A DNA stretch of 64,000 bases. Source: Lanius collurio (lineage: Eukaryota > Chordata > Aves > Passeriformes > Laniidae). A program made the position numbers and the translations under genes. The stretch spans positions 15,900,720 through 15,964,719 of the forward strand of contig JACBWW010000008.1 of assembly GCA_020086605.1 (NCBI GenBank). Direction: 5' to 3'. This document shows positions 38,690 to 51,503 of the stretch, one piece after another. Below the pieces are notes generated by a model. That model ran no database searches. It saw only the letters and a program-made list of their open reading frames with translations, and was not told the origin of the DNA. Every line of letters begins with the position of its first letter. Within the stretch, counting starts at the first letter, position 1.

Positions 38690-38930
38690 TAAAACTTTTG
38701 GGGTACCTCGCCCCGAAGTCCTGGGGGGGAGGAGGAGGTGCCCTGGATGTACAGTTTGCCCCTGCTCCCTGGTCCCATGTCACATGTGCCCTATACCTGC
38801 TCCTGGTTGGTTGGTTTGTGTGCCCAGGGCCTGGGAAGAGCTCTGAGTCCCGTGCCTGGGAACTCCAGCCATGCAACTGGGGGAAAATAAACATCTCTGA
38901 ACATCCGTCAAATATCGCTTCATATTTCCT
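38690..38930 (+). mobile_element. Possible second LTR-like GC-rich segment
   Basis: Immediately after the previous element comes CTTTTGGGGTACCTCGCCCC, a G-run and a GC-rich stretch that ends in an AATAAA signal at 38886-38891 followed by CATCTCTGAACATCC. This resembles the AATAAACATCTGACTCC end of the element to its left. It may be a partial LTR or retained internal sequence. Boundaries and class are unproven. Confidence 0.35.
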
Positions 38931-41900
38931 TCCAATGATCGTTCCACCTTATACTTGTTGCAAGTATTCCCCACTACAGCAAAACCTCACATATATCTTT
39001 AGTGTTTCATAATCTTAATTCTGTTGCCTTGACAGCCGTTGCTATATCTAACCCTAGTCCAGGCTGGATCTCATCACTGAGTTGTATGAAATGGTTGTGT
39101 AAAACACAAGCACATTAGACTCTTCCAAAATCACTCACCACCCACCACTGAAAAGAAAATGCAATTTCAAGATACAGACTTTGCTGGGGATGACTGCAGG
39201 GGAGGAGTAAGTTTGAAAAGGGACACAGAACAGCATAGTTGAAAGGTGAGAAGGGAACATGTGGAGGTGCAACACACTTTTAACAGTAGAAAAAGCTGTG
39301 TAGCTGATCTCTCAGCCAAAAACTGTTGAGGAACACTTGACTGCTCCGGAGCACTACATGTTCTCAGAGAGTAGCTGCAGCTAGAGAAGGGGAGCTGTCA
39401 TATCAGTGACCATTGCTGTGCCTCAGTGAAGACTTTTAGAACTGCATCTGTCTTCCCACAGCCAAGCTGCCATTGCCAGTTATCACACTATTTCAAAACA
39501 CACACTGTCCTGTTGGCTCCTACTGGCTGTGTGCTGGGATATGGGGTTAGACTGTTGAACAGTTCTTTCAAACAAGGGCAGAGCTAGAGAAATGTCACTA
39601 TTGGCTGTAAACTGGCATAGCAGAGAGATATGAAGTACTCATCAAATCAAGATAGATGAAGTGTGGCTCTTAGAGCAGATAAGCGCATCAATGTGTCCTC
39701 AGTGTACAAACACAGCCTGAGAGGAGGAACAATTTCTCAGGTGCATCTGTTTAAAAAACTTCTCTAAGCAGCAGTATTTTGAGCAACTCTGGAGTAACTA
39801 CCACACTGCTAGTTATATCTGAATCAGTTTTATAGCAGGTAATTCCAGTTCTTACAGCAAAGAGCTCAACAAAGAATTTAAAACCCACACATGAAATCAG
39901 AGTACCTGGATGATTAGCAATATTGCTAGCTTTTCCCAAAGTCATTAATTTAAAGCTGTTTTGGTTATGTCTGTGTTGTAATACAGTCACAGGAACAATG
40001 ACAGAATTTGCATCAGCTACATGCAACTTCCTGGTGTTGTGTGGATATGTAGAGGTTAAATCCTACATTTCTGCTATGCTACCTTACAAACACTGGGATT
40101 ATATTCCCTTAAAAAGATGTGCAATTTTATGCTTGTTCATGCCTCTGCTTAAGAGTACAGAATTCTATACAATATTGTTAAATGTCCAGTTTTAACTTAC
40201 TGGGACAAAACAGGGCTTCCAAAATTCACGAGCTCTGACTGCCCCGCCCAGCACTTGACAACTGGGCAGCAATTTAATAAAGTTTCCCCATTGTCCTAGC
40301 ACTTGACAACATCAGCGCTCAAATGGTTTCTAGTTCTGTAGGAAATGCAGTCCCAAAGACTTTACATAATTTTCAATGCTAAAATGGGGATGTAGCAACT
40401 TGCTCCTCTGTTCATGGCCCCTGCCTTAGGAATATGAAGGTCTTTTACCAAATGTATCAATGAAAACTTACTCTTCTTCTTTGCTTTCTGAAATTCACCT
40501 TCCTCTCCCTGTACGCCCCTTCGGGATGAGTTGCAAAATGCAGCTGTGGAAAATAGTCCTTAGCTCTTTCTAAGGTTTTTTTCTCAGGTTCTGGTACTAT
40601 CATATTCTCTATTTACAATGGCCTCTCCGGGGATTGCAATATTCTCAAGTCTGTCTTGGTATTTTATTCAGTAAATAGGATAAAAGGTGCTCACTGTTCA
40701 CTCACTTATCAATCTTGGAATGTCTTAGTAACTTCCAATTCTTGGTGCAGACACTCCATGATATTAATACTACAGAAGACAGATTTAGTAGAAAATGTTC
40801 TAAATCCCACACACACAACTTGTTTCAGCAACAGCTGTTCTTGATGTCGGAGTTATGCATATGCTTAAACCCCTTTGTTCACTTCATGCCTCTGTGCAGC
40901 AGTTTCCTCTCCCTCTGATGGTGTTTCCCTAATGCTCTCAAGACTATACTTTCATCTTTCTGTAATGCAAAGTGCAAGGCTTCAAAAGCCTTGCAGGTCA
41001 CTTGAATACCTAGTGCAACTGAGTGCATATGGGTAGGTGATACTGGCAAATTACCAGGGCAAAAAGTGTAGTTGTGAGACTATGCTACACAGCCTAAAGC
41101 AAGATGCAAGCATGGCGTTATTCATGAAGGAAAGATCTGTTTTACTTGGAGATATTGTCTCTTGTGCTTCTACCCTGAAGATAGCTCATATTACTTAGAT
41201 AATATTTGCTTTGCTTAGTGGAGTTTATATTCCACACTCCTGGGATTATGAAGATTTGGACACTTGAATACTGGTCTGAACAAAACACCGTTCACAGAAA
41301 TTCTCATGCACAAACACACACTCATGAGTTCACAGTTCATGAGCACTTTGTGCAGTTATTTACACTGTACACAGACTCAGAACAGGAAGATCCTGAAACA
41401 GAATCTGTTATTTTCTTAGAAGAGTGTCAGATAGCCAACTGTCAGGTGAGTGATTTCTTTTAAAGTGCGTGTATCAGACATGGAGAATGCTATAGCAAGT
41501 GTCTTGTTATCCATGCCTAGTCATGGAAATGCAGCTGTAACAAGTCTTGGCAAGAAACACTTCTTGGAAAGGAAATGTAAACCTGGAGTCAGTGGATTTG
41601 AAGAAGCAGCACAGACTTACAAAACTCCTACAACTGCTGCTTCGGCTTCACATTGGATATTACCAATGTGGCAGCAGCGCAGGGGAGCCCAGGCAGAGGA
41701 CTAGACCCTACCATCAGGAGGGTCATGGAAGTAGTGAACAGAGCAATTACTTCTTCATTTCCACCCTTGTGAAAAGTAAGGATCACAGTGAAAACAGGGA
41801 ATGCTGTACACAGAAATAACATTTGCAATGATAGGATGTTTTTTAAATACATCTAAGAGAGGCATATGGATTCCTTTATTAAAAAGAACCAAATTATGAA

Positions 41901-42399
41901 CACACGCTTGTTACAATGGGTTGGGTTTTTTTCCACATTGTGAGTCATATACAAAATATTTTATCTCTTTGCTACATGATTTTCTAGTTCAACCTGCTAT
42001 TAAAATTCGCTAACATAACAAGCTCCAGGATAAGTACTTGAACACAAGTTTTTATTTTTGCAGCTAAAAACTAATTTGTAATAATACTTGCAAAATCTGC
42101 ATCAGTTCACACTGCAGGGCCCTGGAAAATAGCATCTTCCAGAAATGCTAGCATAGTGCAGCTCTTGATATCTGGTAAATTTCATTGTGATTTTAAGTGG
42201 GAAATTCCGTATGGCTTTCTGAAAGAATATATATAATGAATACAACACATTATTTACATAGGAATTTATTCTGCTCATAGAAGACATGGGTTTCAAAATT
42301 AGATTTGCCAATATAACTTCTTTCCCTCATTGGTAATCAGAGAGTATCAAAGCCATTCCCTTCAATTTATTTAGCACAATGGTGAAGGAGGAAAGTTCT
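38931..42399. other. Gene-free stretch, nothing recognised
   Basis: About 3.5 kb. Several frames of 80-90 codons (39751-40195 on opposite strands, 41206-41852) have no domain and overlap each other, as chance frames do. I see no transposon I can name. Confidence 0.5.
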
Positions 42400-42985
42400 A
42401 CTATGGAGTAATCTCTGCTCCAGAGGAAGGAAGGGAGGAAGGAAGGAAGGAAGGAAGGAAGGAAGGAAGGAAGGAAGGAAGGAAGGAAGGAAGGAAGGAA
42501 GGAAGGAAGGAAGGAAGGAAGGAAGGAAGGAAGGAAGGAAGGAAGGAAGGAAGGAAGGAAGGAAGGAAGGAAGGAAGGAAGGAAGGAAGGAAGGAAGGAA
42601 GGAAGGAAATGATCAGAGGACAGGCTGAGAGATCTGGGGTTGTTCAGCCAGGAATAAAAGACTCTGGGAATATCTTCTATGGCCTTCTGGTACTCAGCAG
42701 GATGCTTATAAGAAAGATGGGACAGGTTTTTTAGTAGAAATTGTTGTGACAGGGCAAGGGTTAATGGTTTTAATTTAGAAGAGGGTAGATTCTGACTAGA
42801 TATAAAAAAAAAAAAAATTATGATTGAGGGTGATGAAACACTGGACCAGGTTTTCCGGTATGAGGGTGGATGCCCCATTCCTGGAAATATTCAAGATTGC
42901 TATGAGCAATGTGACCTAGCTGAAGATGTTCCTGCTCACTCTGACCCTTCCAACCCAACCCATTCTATGACTCTGTGGTTATGAA
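42400..42985 (+). mobile_element. CR1 LINE split by GGAA microsatellite
   Basis: The left part TGGAGTAATCTCTGCTCCAG and the right part GGCTGAGAGATCTGGGGTTG match adjacent CR1 ORF2 sequence. The normal join is near GAGGAAAGGCTGAGG, exactly where the GGAA tract now sits. Further right are ATAAGAAAGATGGGACAGG, GAGGGTGATGAAACACTGGA and the terminal CCTTCCAACCCAACCCATTC. The copy has internal deletions and an A13 run near 42808. Confidence 0.85.
42425..42608. repeat. (GGAA)43 microsatellite
   Basis: After a short imperfect lead (42425-42436) the tract is 43 perfect GGAA units from 42437 to 42608. On the minus strand it reads as a long S-F-L-P repeat in an open frame, which is an artefact. It has grown from a GAGGAAAGG motif inside CR1. 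Perfect arrays this long are usually unstable and polymorphic. Confidence 0.98.
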
Positions 42986-45900
42986 TCCATTTCTTTGCAG
43001 TCAAAGGTGAGATGCTTCAGGTACCAAAATCAACTGACCTGTGGTTCCATGGAGCTCAGCTGCAGTGCTGTATGAAACATCAGCAGAGTCATCCCAATAC
43101 AAGTTCTGCTCTCAAGGCTACCTCATCTTCCAATTACATAGTCTGCTTACAAAAGCTCCATTCAATAACTCAGTAATGAATTTTTAAGTTCAAAACTAAT
43201 TCCATACGTTTTTTACAAAGCACTTTAACATACACTGAAACTACTAACTTCATAAGGACCTGAGCACATGTTTTTATGCCTCCTGAGCACTCCTGCTTTG
43301 ATCACAGGAAGTCCAGAGAATGTGGCTCAGGGTTGTTTGCAGTGTGAAACCTCTAAAGGCAGAATATGGCACAGCAATGATAGCAAATCCAGCTGGTGTC
43401 AGTTGTTTGTCTGAGGAAGTGTCAATGATGAGATACTGCAAAAAGATCTGAGCCACCAGAATGTGTGTCCCTGGAGGGGTAGCTCATGAAAGAGAAGTCT
43501 TTTCTAAGATGGTGAGTGTGGTGTGCTTCACTCTTCCTAACATAGGCAAGTACAGAAGAAGGATTTAAAATCATCAGTATTTCTGGTGCACTCATTTGGT
43601 CATGCAACATATTTAATTAAAATTCATGTGTTAAACAAGACTTCAGGTTTACTGAACTTTTACAAAAAAATTATTTTTTTTTCTCCTAAGTAGCAGTTAA
43701 GAATTAGTGACTGGAGCCCACCTGTTGCATGCTTTATGATGTTTTTCTAGTATGTGTCTTTGAACTAATATTGCAGTGTTTTCTCATTACAAATTGATTT
43801 GCTTTGTTGCCAAGTACCCTATGAAAGGTACATGAATCAGCTACAGTAGGTGAAAAATATATTTTTAAATTTACAGAGCAAGTGTAGAAGTTTAACAGGA
43901 CAATCTATTGTATAGTAGACATAGGGTTTTTTAAAAAGCAAATACCCTAATATTTTTTTATCTATTTAGATGGTACTGCAAGTTTTGTTCAAGTTACAAC
44001 AAAAGTTACTGAGGGAAAAGTGAACCTCCATGGATGTTTGTACTGCAAAAATAATCATGATCTTTACAGAATATAGAGCAAGTTATTAAACTGATTCATC
44101 TGATTAATCTGATTCAAATTAATCTGACTATTAACCAGACTTGTCTGACTGGCTGAAAGTCAGGCAAAAAAACTATGACCTCAGAGAATTAAGATGAAGA
44201 CGCTTATTCATCTTCCACAAAAGAAGTCAAATTGTTTCTGTACCATGAGATGTGCATTAGCCTAAGCATCTCTCAGGTAACAATCACTGCATGCACACAA
44301 GGGACTTACTCATTCCCTGTCTCAGCCATCATTTCTGAGCAAGCTGTTGATTTAATACTACATGAAGAAGGCAAGACTAATACTCAGTAACTGTGATGTA
44401 AATTAGCTGAATCTTTTTGAAAGCCTAATGATTGCAGTATCTCTTTTGTTTTATTCAAGCAAATGTCAATAACCCATCTGCATAACAAAGCTCATGTTTC
44501 AGTCCATTTGTGTGTGTCAGCTGGATAAGGTGTCAGGAACAAGCAGAACTGATCCATTCAAGGCACTTCCTTGAAAATGTTTTTCTGAGTTTTTCTGGAT
44601 TTTGCACAATAACTTTGTACACTGAATAAAACTGTCAATAGCAGTAATAAATGAAAGTTCCTTTACTTGTTTGCAACACCTTGTTTTCATCTGTATTTGT
44701 CAAGGTTCAGGTGCCTGCTGGCATGAAAATATGCATAACTACAAATGACACTGGTCACATCCACAGCAATAATCCACAGGCAGCAATATGACTACACATG
44801 TAAAATATTCCATCTATTTTGTACAAGTGAAAGAGTCATTGAGCACAGAAATGTGCACAGGCTTAGCACTTTCTCAAGATCACATCACTCAGAGCTGTGT
44901 CATTCTCTGTGCTGCTCAGCCAATGGCCTGTGGACTGCTACTCTCCTGAAGCAGGGCAGGATTCACAGCCAGAAATTTTGTTTAGAAAAAAAGGCCAAAA
45001 CATACACATTCCCATACAGTTCGCTGTTTTCAGCTGTCTGCTGGTAAACATTTTAAAGAACAGATTCTCCAGTTCTGTCAGTACCTCATAAAGATGCTTG
45101 CAATTAAAATAACAAAATCTTTATGTTCTTGCAACTAGTGTCCTTTCATTTCCCTTTTTTTGCAGAGGAAACTCTTCTTTCTCTTCTGCCAAATGCAACA
45201 CAAGATAGTCTACGAGGGCTGGGGGATTTACATGGAAAATATTTCCTTTTAGCAGAACAATTCAAGGGCAGACATTCCACTCTTCCACTGTTACACAGAA
45301 ATCACCCTGTCAGTCCTACAATATGTTGTGTTGTTTGGGAAGGTAGGATGTGGGTAGCATATATGCAGCAGAAAGAGGACAAACACCATCTGAGGCATAA
45401 AGAGGTAGGGGTACTTGAAGCAGAAGGAGCACAAGAGTTTGCATTTTTTAGAATAAATTAAGATCTTACACATATCTTATCCAGCCTTGGAATTTGCGCA
45501 GTTCAGGCATACAGCAGTTTGATGGGTCGGGTTCTTTGTGCAGAGGTGTCACTTGTCAGGAATGGAGTGCTATAGCAGAGACACCTTTGCTGTAGAGCAG
45601 GAAGGTACCATGTGAGCCCCAAAAGGCATTGATGCTGACATGGACTATTTCTCTGGATAAAGAAGGGATAAATCACACACAGAAGCAAAAACACGTGTCA
45701 GTCTGAGACAACTCATGTGGTCACTGGGATGTGCTAACATCAATGGGAGAAGTTTCTCAGATGTTCTGATTGTGAAGCAGAAGGTCATATTTCGCTGTGA
45801 GGGCAACTTCAAAAGGAACAAAAATGCTACTTTTTTTTTTTGTTCTTTCAGTAAAATAAATGGGTTAAAACAGAAAAAAAGATGAGTTTTCCACTGGAGA

Positions 45901-47393
45901 AATAACAGTGGCAGTCAAGTGAAGCTTAGAAAGACAGAGAATTCTGTTGGACAACTGTGTTTCTCTGGGTTTACAAAATATGACTCTATGTGGCTCTGAA
46001 AGCAGGAGCACAGAATGCTCTATTCAAACAAAGTGGGGCAGGTACTGGTAGACAGAGGGGAGGAATTTCTTCTGAAATAAACTGCACAGCTAGCAACTCA
46101 GCACTACCTTTTTTTGCCACTGATTTTAGATTCAGCTTCAAATTGTAAAAACATTTTTTGAATATCATCCAACAGATGCATGCATCATTTAAGTAAAATA
46201 AACAGATAATTATTTTTTTCAGTGTCACACTGTTCTGACTCCTAGCAACCACTAAGAAAGTATTAATTAAGCTGTAATCCATGGACAGGCACAGCCAAAA
46301 AGCATCACAAAATTTTCCTTTTTTTAAATGAAAATAAAAATCTAATACTATATACACATATTCCCATGCAGCAGGTATATGGCCACGCCTACTGGCAGGT
46401 ATAGTCAATGCTCAGACTTCTCTCAGCATCTGAGGAATTCACTGGGGTTCACTCACCATTAAATAATTAAAAAGCAGACTCCAATTTTCCACCAAAAACT
46501 AGAATTGATGAACAAAGGTATTTTCAAAGTTAATAATCTACCAAGAAAAAATATTGAAGACAACTAAAATGTTGAAGACAACTAAAAGGCACTTACCTTG
46601 CCTGAAAGTTGACATTTCAAGAGACCTATACAGTAACACAGCAATCCCATTGGCTTGCACTTTTGACTGTAGCACAGCTTGGTACCAACACTGTAGGAGA
46701 GGAACGTTAAAGATTAGTTCCATACAGGCCCTTATGTTCTGGTCACTTTCACAGCATCTGCAGACACGTTACATTACATTTGTTCTCTCACTCTCCCACA
46801 AACCACCTAGCCTTTGTTGTAAACCCCAGAAGAACAGAGAGCATTTTACTCAAACTAAATACAAGCAAATATTCAAATATTTTTGTAACCAAATAGCAAA
46901 GATAATCAACCAATCATCTTGCTTATTTACATTACATGTTTCTTGTATTTTCTCATTCACAAGTATAAATCTAAAATTATTTTAGGTAACATTAATAAAA
47001 AAATTCCCTTTGATGTTTTTATCTTAGATTCTGGGGAAAATATAAAACTGTGAATCTGTTTATTTTAGATTTTTTTTTATATATGTAAAAATTAGGATAT
47101 ATATTTGGATAAGGATAAAAATATTCTCAAATATATTTGCCAATTTCACATCAGTAGGTAAAGAAGTGTTTCATATTAAAAATTTCTCTTCCACCTGACA
47201 GTCATGGTTTTGGTTAAGCTGGTGTCTTTATTCTCTTTTTGGGTGAAATTTCATTTCTTAAAATAACGGCCTTCTTTTTGGGATGACTGTATTATCATTA
47301 CTCTAGTAATCTCACTTTGAGATTTCACAGTATTCATGTGAATACCAATCCCAATCTGCCTTTTGATATTCTTCTTTTCCTTTATTCAAACAG
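42986..47393. other. Gene-free stretch with chance frames
   Basis: About 4.4 kb with no recognised transposon or gene. The longest frames are 140 codons at 45986-46408 (minus) and 143 codons at 46554-46985 (plus); neither shows a domain, signal peptide or splice context I recognise. An 18-bp-period duplication of TTGAAGACAACTAAAA occurs at 46554-46587. Confidence 0.5.
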
Positions 47394-47513
47394 GCTTCTG
47401 ATTGCCCCGGCTCATCACTGAAGGGACTAATGATGGAGAGAAAACGAGCTGATATCCCACAATGTCATGCGGCAAACCACATGCTCCTCTCTAGCAGCAG
47501 CAGCTACTACTGA
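47394..47513 (+). CDS. Candidate terminal exon, unknown gene
   Basis: A pyrimidine-rich tract (CTTCTTTTCCTTTATTCAAA) ends in CAG at 47391-47393, a fair splice acceptor. From 47394 one frame stays open for 39 codons to TGA at 47511-47513. It begins ASDCPGSSLKGLMMERKRAD and ends in five serines and two tyrosines. The segment is richer in G+C and CpG than its AT-rich surroundings. I recognise no protein family. A 39-codon open frame after a chance acceptor is not rare, so this could equally be a conserved non-coding element or nothing. No upstream exon is identified. Confidence 0.2.
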   Translation, partial: ASDCPGSSLKGLMMERKRADIPQCHAANHMLLSSSSSYY

Positions 47514-50500
47514 GGAGGTTGGGAAGTGATCATAACACCTCGCTGTTAAAATCTTCTAGCCATTATCTGCATACTATTTTTAATTTGTACTTTGTGTCAA
47601 TACATAGTTTTTTAGAAAGGGAAACTGTAAATCTTTTCATATCTCTGGCCCCTGTGCACAAATATTGTTTGGAAACAGAAGATAATGCATTTTTGTTTCC
47701 CTATTTGCAGCTGCTGGTTGCTGCCTTTATAATGCAAAATGTTCTTCTCAAAGTATGATTATGTTTTTTTTCTATTTTACCAGCTGATTATAAGTTTCAT
47801 AGCTGTGTCTTTGATTTTACGGATTCTTTGTGATTTGGCTTAATAGGAGGTACTGTCGTTTCACAATGAACTTTGAATAAACCTGTAGGAATGCTGCTCA
47901 AAAACGTATTTTCTATTTTGCTTCTTGTCTGTTGTAAAAAACTTTGTTGATAACAACACACACTCAGGAGTTCCTTTGTAGATTTTAATGAAATTTTGTT
48001 CTCTTTATAGAAGTGCTGCATAGTGGGAACATGATATGCTTACTGTTGAGTCCTTAAACCATAGAGAGGAAAGAGGAAGAAAGTAATCCAGCACAAATTT
48101 AAGCAGTATCAGTTTCCTTGTGCTGTGCTTTTGTCCCAGTTAGGATTCAGTCTCAGTGGGGGCTTATATTCAAAGAGAGGATGCAGTTTACACAAAAATC
48201 TTCTGTACTAGTATAGCTGTGCAGGGGTGAACAGCTGTCTTCACCCTTTCCTGTCTCATTCTCTCTGCCATTAGAAACTCCTTCACAGACTTTCAACAGC
48301 ATGTGAAAAGTCACTCACAATAAAAACAAGGACTAAATTAATCTGCTTTGCACATTTCTTGATTACTTTCCTTTGCTGAAGGAGTAGTATGGTGAGAACT
48401 CATTTTTGGTCGCACTATGCACAGATGCTTGTCATGTACCTGTGAGCAGTGATGCCACACAGCAGGATGGGCTGACATGGACACGGCTGTTCACCACAAC
48501 AGCAAGTCCTTGCATTCTGTGCTGGAGGATGTAATGGACATGTAGCAGCAATCAGTCTGTAGCAGTCATTTATGACACCCCAGTGGGTCATTTGGTATAT
48601 CCTTGTTTAAGTCAACCTTCCTGAAAAAGAAGAGTTGTTAGGCATCAGAACAAAGAGAGAACCTATTACAGATCACTTGGTAATGAACTTGGTTGTAAAC
48701 TGCTTATGGGGTTAGAATTTGCTTGTCTCTTTTACCTTATGCAAGATGTTAAAATAATTTTCTTCCCCTTTTTGAAGATGCATTAAAATACTTCTTCTTG
48801 TCCATAATATAGGGCTTGAATCTGCAAGTGTTCTTTCCCATAGAAGTCCATTCCAGGTGCAGGGGATCTCACTTCTATCAGTGCTTATGTGCAGCACTGG
48901 CCCACAAAGATAACTAGCACAGCATGCAACAAATGTTAGGCAAAGGCAGTCAATCAGCAGCCAATTTTGCTTTTAGATATGCTATTTTGCTTTTAGCATA
49001 TCTGCTGAGACAATTCCACATCAGTCCTTACACAGATATGTGATTTGTAGCATACCTCAACCCTATTCAGAAAAGGAATATGAAGGAAAAAAAAGAAAAA
49101 GCCAACCGAAACAAGAGAAAGTAAAACAAACCAGGATATCCACAGCATTTCCATCCCTTAGATGTAGAACCCAAAGAAGCAGAATTTCACCACTTCCTTT
49201 CAATTATAGTCTATCAATTTAGAATCCATTTTTGTGAATTTATCATTCACAGTTGCTATGGAAAATCTTTGATGTTCATCCAGGATAAGAAGCAGATGAA
49301 AATGAGAGTCTTACAACTCAAGTAATTTGACTGTAAGTTCACTGGGCCGGTGCTTTTTTTCCCTGTCTACCTGAAGACTATCAGTAATGCTTATGAGCAC
49401 TGTGCAAATATTAACAAATCAGCTGAGGATTTCTGAGCTGTCTGGAAAATGACGAACAATGCAAACAAGCAGCAGGGGAGGTGGAAAATGCATGCAAATC
49501 AAACTATACTTTCTGGTCTATAGGTCCCAAGCCTCATTACCTTTGAAACTTCTGCTTGCATGTAAGCAGCACTTTAGCTTCTTTCTCAAATGTGGAAGCA
49601 GGGTCTGCCACCCACAATTTAATGAGCCTCAAGGAGATCAAAAGAAGCCAGTGAGAGAGATTTCAGTTGTCATCTTAAAATAATTTAGGTCTGTATTTGT
49701 TTATTTATGATGCCTTATAATTATTTTTCTTCCTGTTTTATAGATATATTTTTGATGGATGCCTAGGAAGGAATAGCACTGCTGTTTATTTGAGGGAGAG
49801 GAAAAGCACTAACGTGCCTTTTGTGATCAAAGTAGTCAAAGGTACTGCTTACAATATACTGCTTTTCATCTTCAATATACTCTTAAAACATGAGATACAT
49901 GAGATAACGTCACCTTCATTTTCTATATGGAAAAAATGGTACCAGAAAGAATTTTGCTTCTCTGTGCATGAGAAGACTACGTTGAAGTTCAAAATTAATG
50001 TGTATGAGTGGGGATGCAAGCACAGTCAAACTAAGTGATCAGAGCAATGAGAAGCTTACTCTTATTAACCCCTGTCAGAGAAAACTGTAATTATAAAATA
50101 TAGGATTCTAGAAGGAGATTTTCTTCCTAAGAGGAGGAGAGCTTGAACTATTGGAATATATGTATTTTTTTAAAATTACTTTTGGCAAAAGAGAAACTCA
50201 GAAAATATTCCTGTCATGTGACAAAGAACAAAAGACAAGCAGTTAATCTCAGCACAATTTCCTTGCATGCATTACGAATCAGTCATTACCAATAGACACA
50301 AATGCTACTTTTTCCCTTATGGAGCTTTTTTATTTCAGTAGAAGGAATGGCTATTCATTTTTCACTTTATTATTTCCTTTTTCCAGCACACACTTCCATC
50401 CTGCCTTTGGCACCAAGATTGAAGAAACACAAATATCTTCAGAGCTTTTCCCACGAGATCCTCAGCACTGCCAGCTTAAGGAAGCTCTGCCTTACAGAGC

Positions 50501-51324
50501 TCTGCCCAGGGCCATGTGTCAGAGCCCAGCATCAGTAGCTCAGGCAGAAATCCCTGTTACTGAGACATTTTGCAGATGCTAAAGCCAGAGGTAGTCACAT
50601 ACTGTGTGCTGATAAAACCTGCTTTCTGGTTGCTCACAGTTATATCCTGACTCCATATCCTTCCTTTCTGAAGAAAGACCAGAGAATCACTGAGGTAGGG
50701 AAGTGAGCAGAGTTGGCTTTAGGAGACTGCTGGAAGACCTCTGATACACCTCTCAAAATCAGTTAGGCCACTGTACTCGAAATCTGCTTTGTCTCTGTGT
50801 CCTTCCACACTGCTTAAGGAAATCACAACTCAGCACAATAGAGAAAACACACTTACAAAAATGTTGGCCCCCCTCATGTTTGCGCTAAAATTTACAAGAT
50901 GTTTGGACAAAGCTGTGTTTGCAGCTTCATTGGTAGCTTTAATTTTAACACCTCTGTATGTGTTGTATGTGCACATACAAAAGTATTCTCTAAAAGCAAA
51001 TACTGTTAGGTCGGCTTTTACTTTGACTACGTGAGATGCTGATGAGAATCCCACTGGGTGCAACCTCTCTGAGTTCAGATGGCAGGAAAACCAGATAAAA
51101 GGTCGTCATTTTTTTAATCCTGAGACTAAAATAGCTCCTCTCAAATGTAAACATGTAGAATTTAACAGTTTATACAAAACAAGATTAATTCACCCACGCT
51201 CTATGTAAAATAAAAAATATCCATTAAATTTGGAAAGCTGAAGGTTTATGTGTGCTACTTGAAGGCCAGATGTATTTCCCAAAACAAATGCAAAGCTTGC
51301 TAAAAGCTAAAATGACCTCATACT
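47514..51324. other. Gene-free stretch
   Basis: About 3.8 kb with no recognised gene or transposon. A 9-bp inverted repeat (AGATATGCT at 48975-48983, AGCATATCT at 48995-49003) lies between copies of ATTTTGCTTTTAG. Short frames only. Confidence 0.5.
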
Positions 51325-51503
51325 TCGGTCACTGCAAAAAGGCATAGAAATTAAGCGGAGTATATACGAAACAGGCACAGTGCTTTCCCTTCGAGGTCTG
51401 TCCCGGGATGAGTACTGACAATCTCTGGAATTTAGTGACACCTAGTGGTGTTTTCCTGAGTGGGAGAAGCCCTTTTAGTCGTGATTTGTCAAATGCTACA
51501 CGC
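51325..51503. promoter_or_regulatory. CpG-retaining block with CTCF-like core
   Basis: Within about 180 bp there are several CpG sites (TTCGGT, AAGCGGAG, TACGAA, TTCGAGG, CCCGGG, AGTCGTG, ACACGCC) in DNA that is otherwise CpG-poor. On the minus strand 51437-51450 reads CACCACTAGGTGTC, one base from the CTCF core CCACNAGGTGGC. Retained CpGs plus this core suggest a regulatory element; function is inferred only. Confidence 0.3.

Noticed and set aside
42327..42878. 183-codon minus frame rich in S-F-L-P repeats
   Set aside because: It is the translation of the GGAA microsatellite plus flanking antisense CR1; there is no real coding content.
45123..45461. 112-codon plus frame near a T-rich tract ending TTTTTTTGCAG
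   Set aside because: The acceptor-like tract is fair, but the frame has no domain or downstream donor and no codon-like composition.
45986..46985. Frames of 140 (minus) and 143 (plus) codons
   Set aside because: AT-rich composition, no recognisable domain and no splice signals; lengths are compatible with chance in 64 kb.
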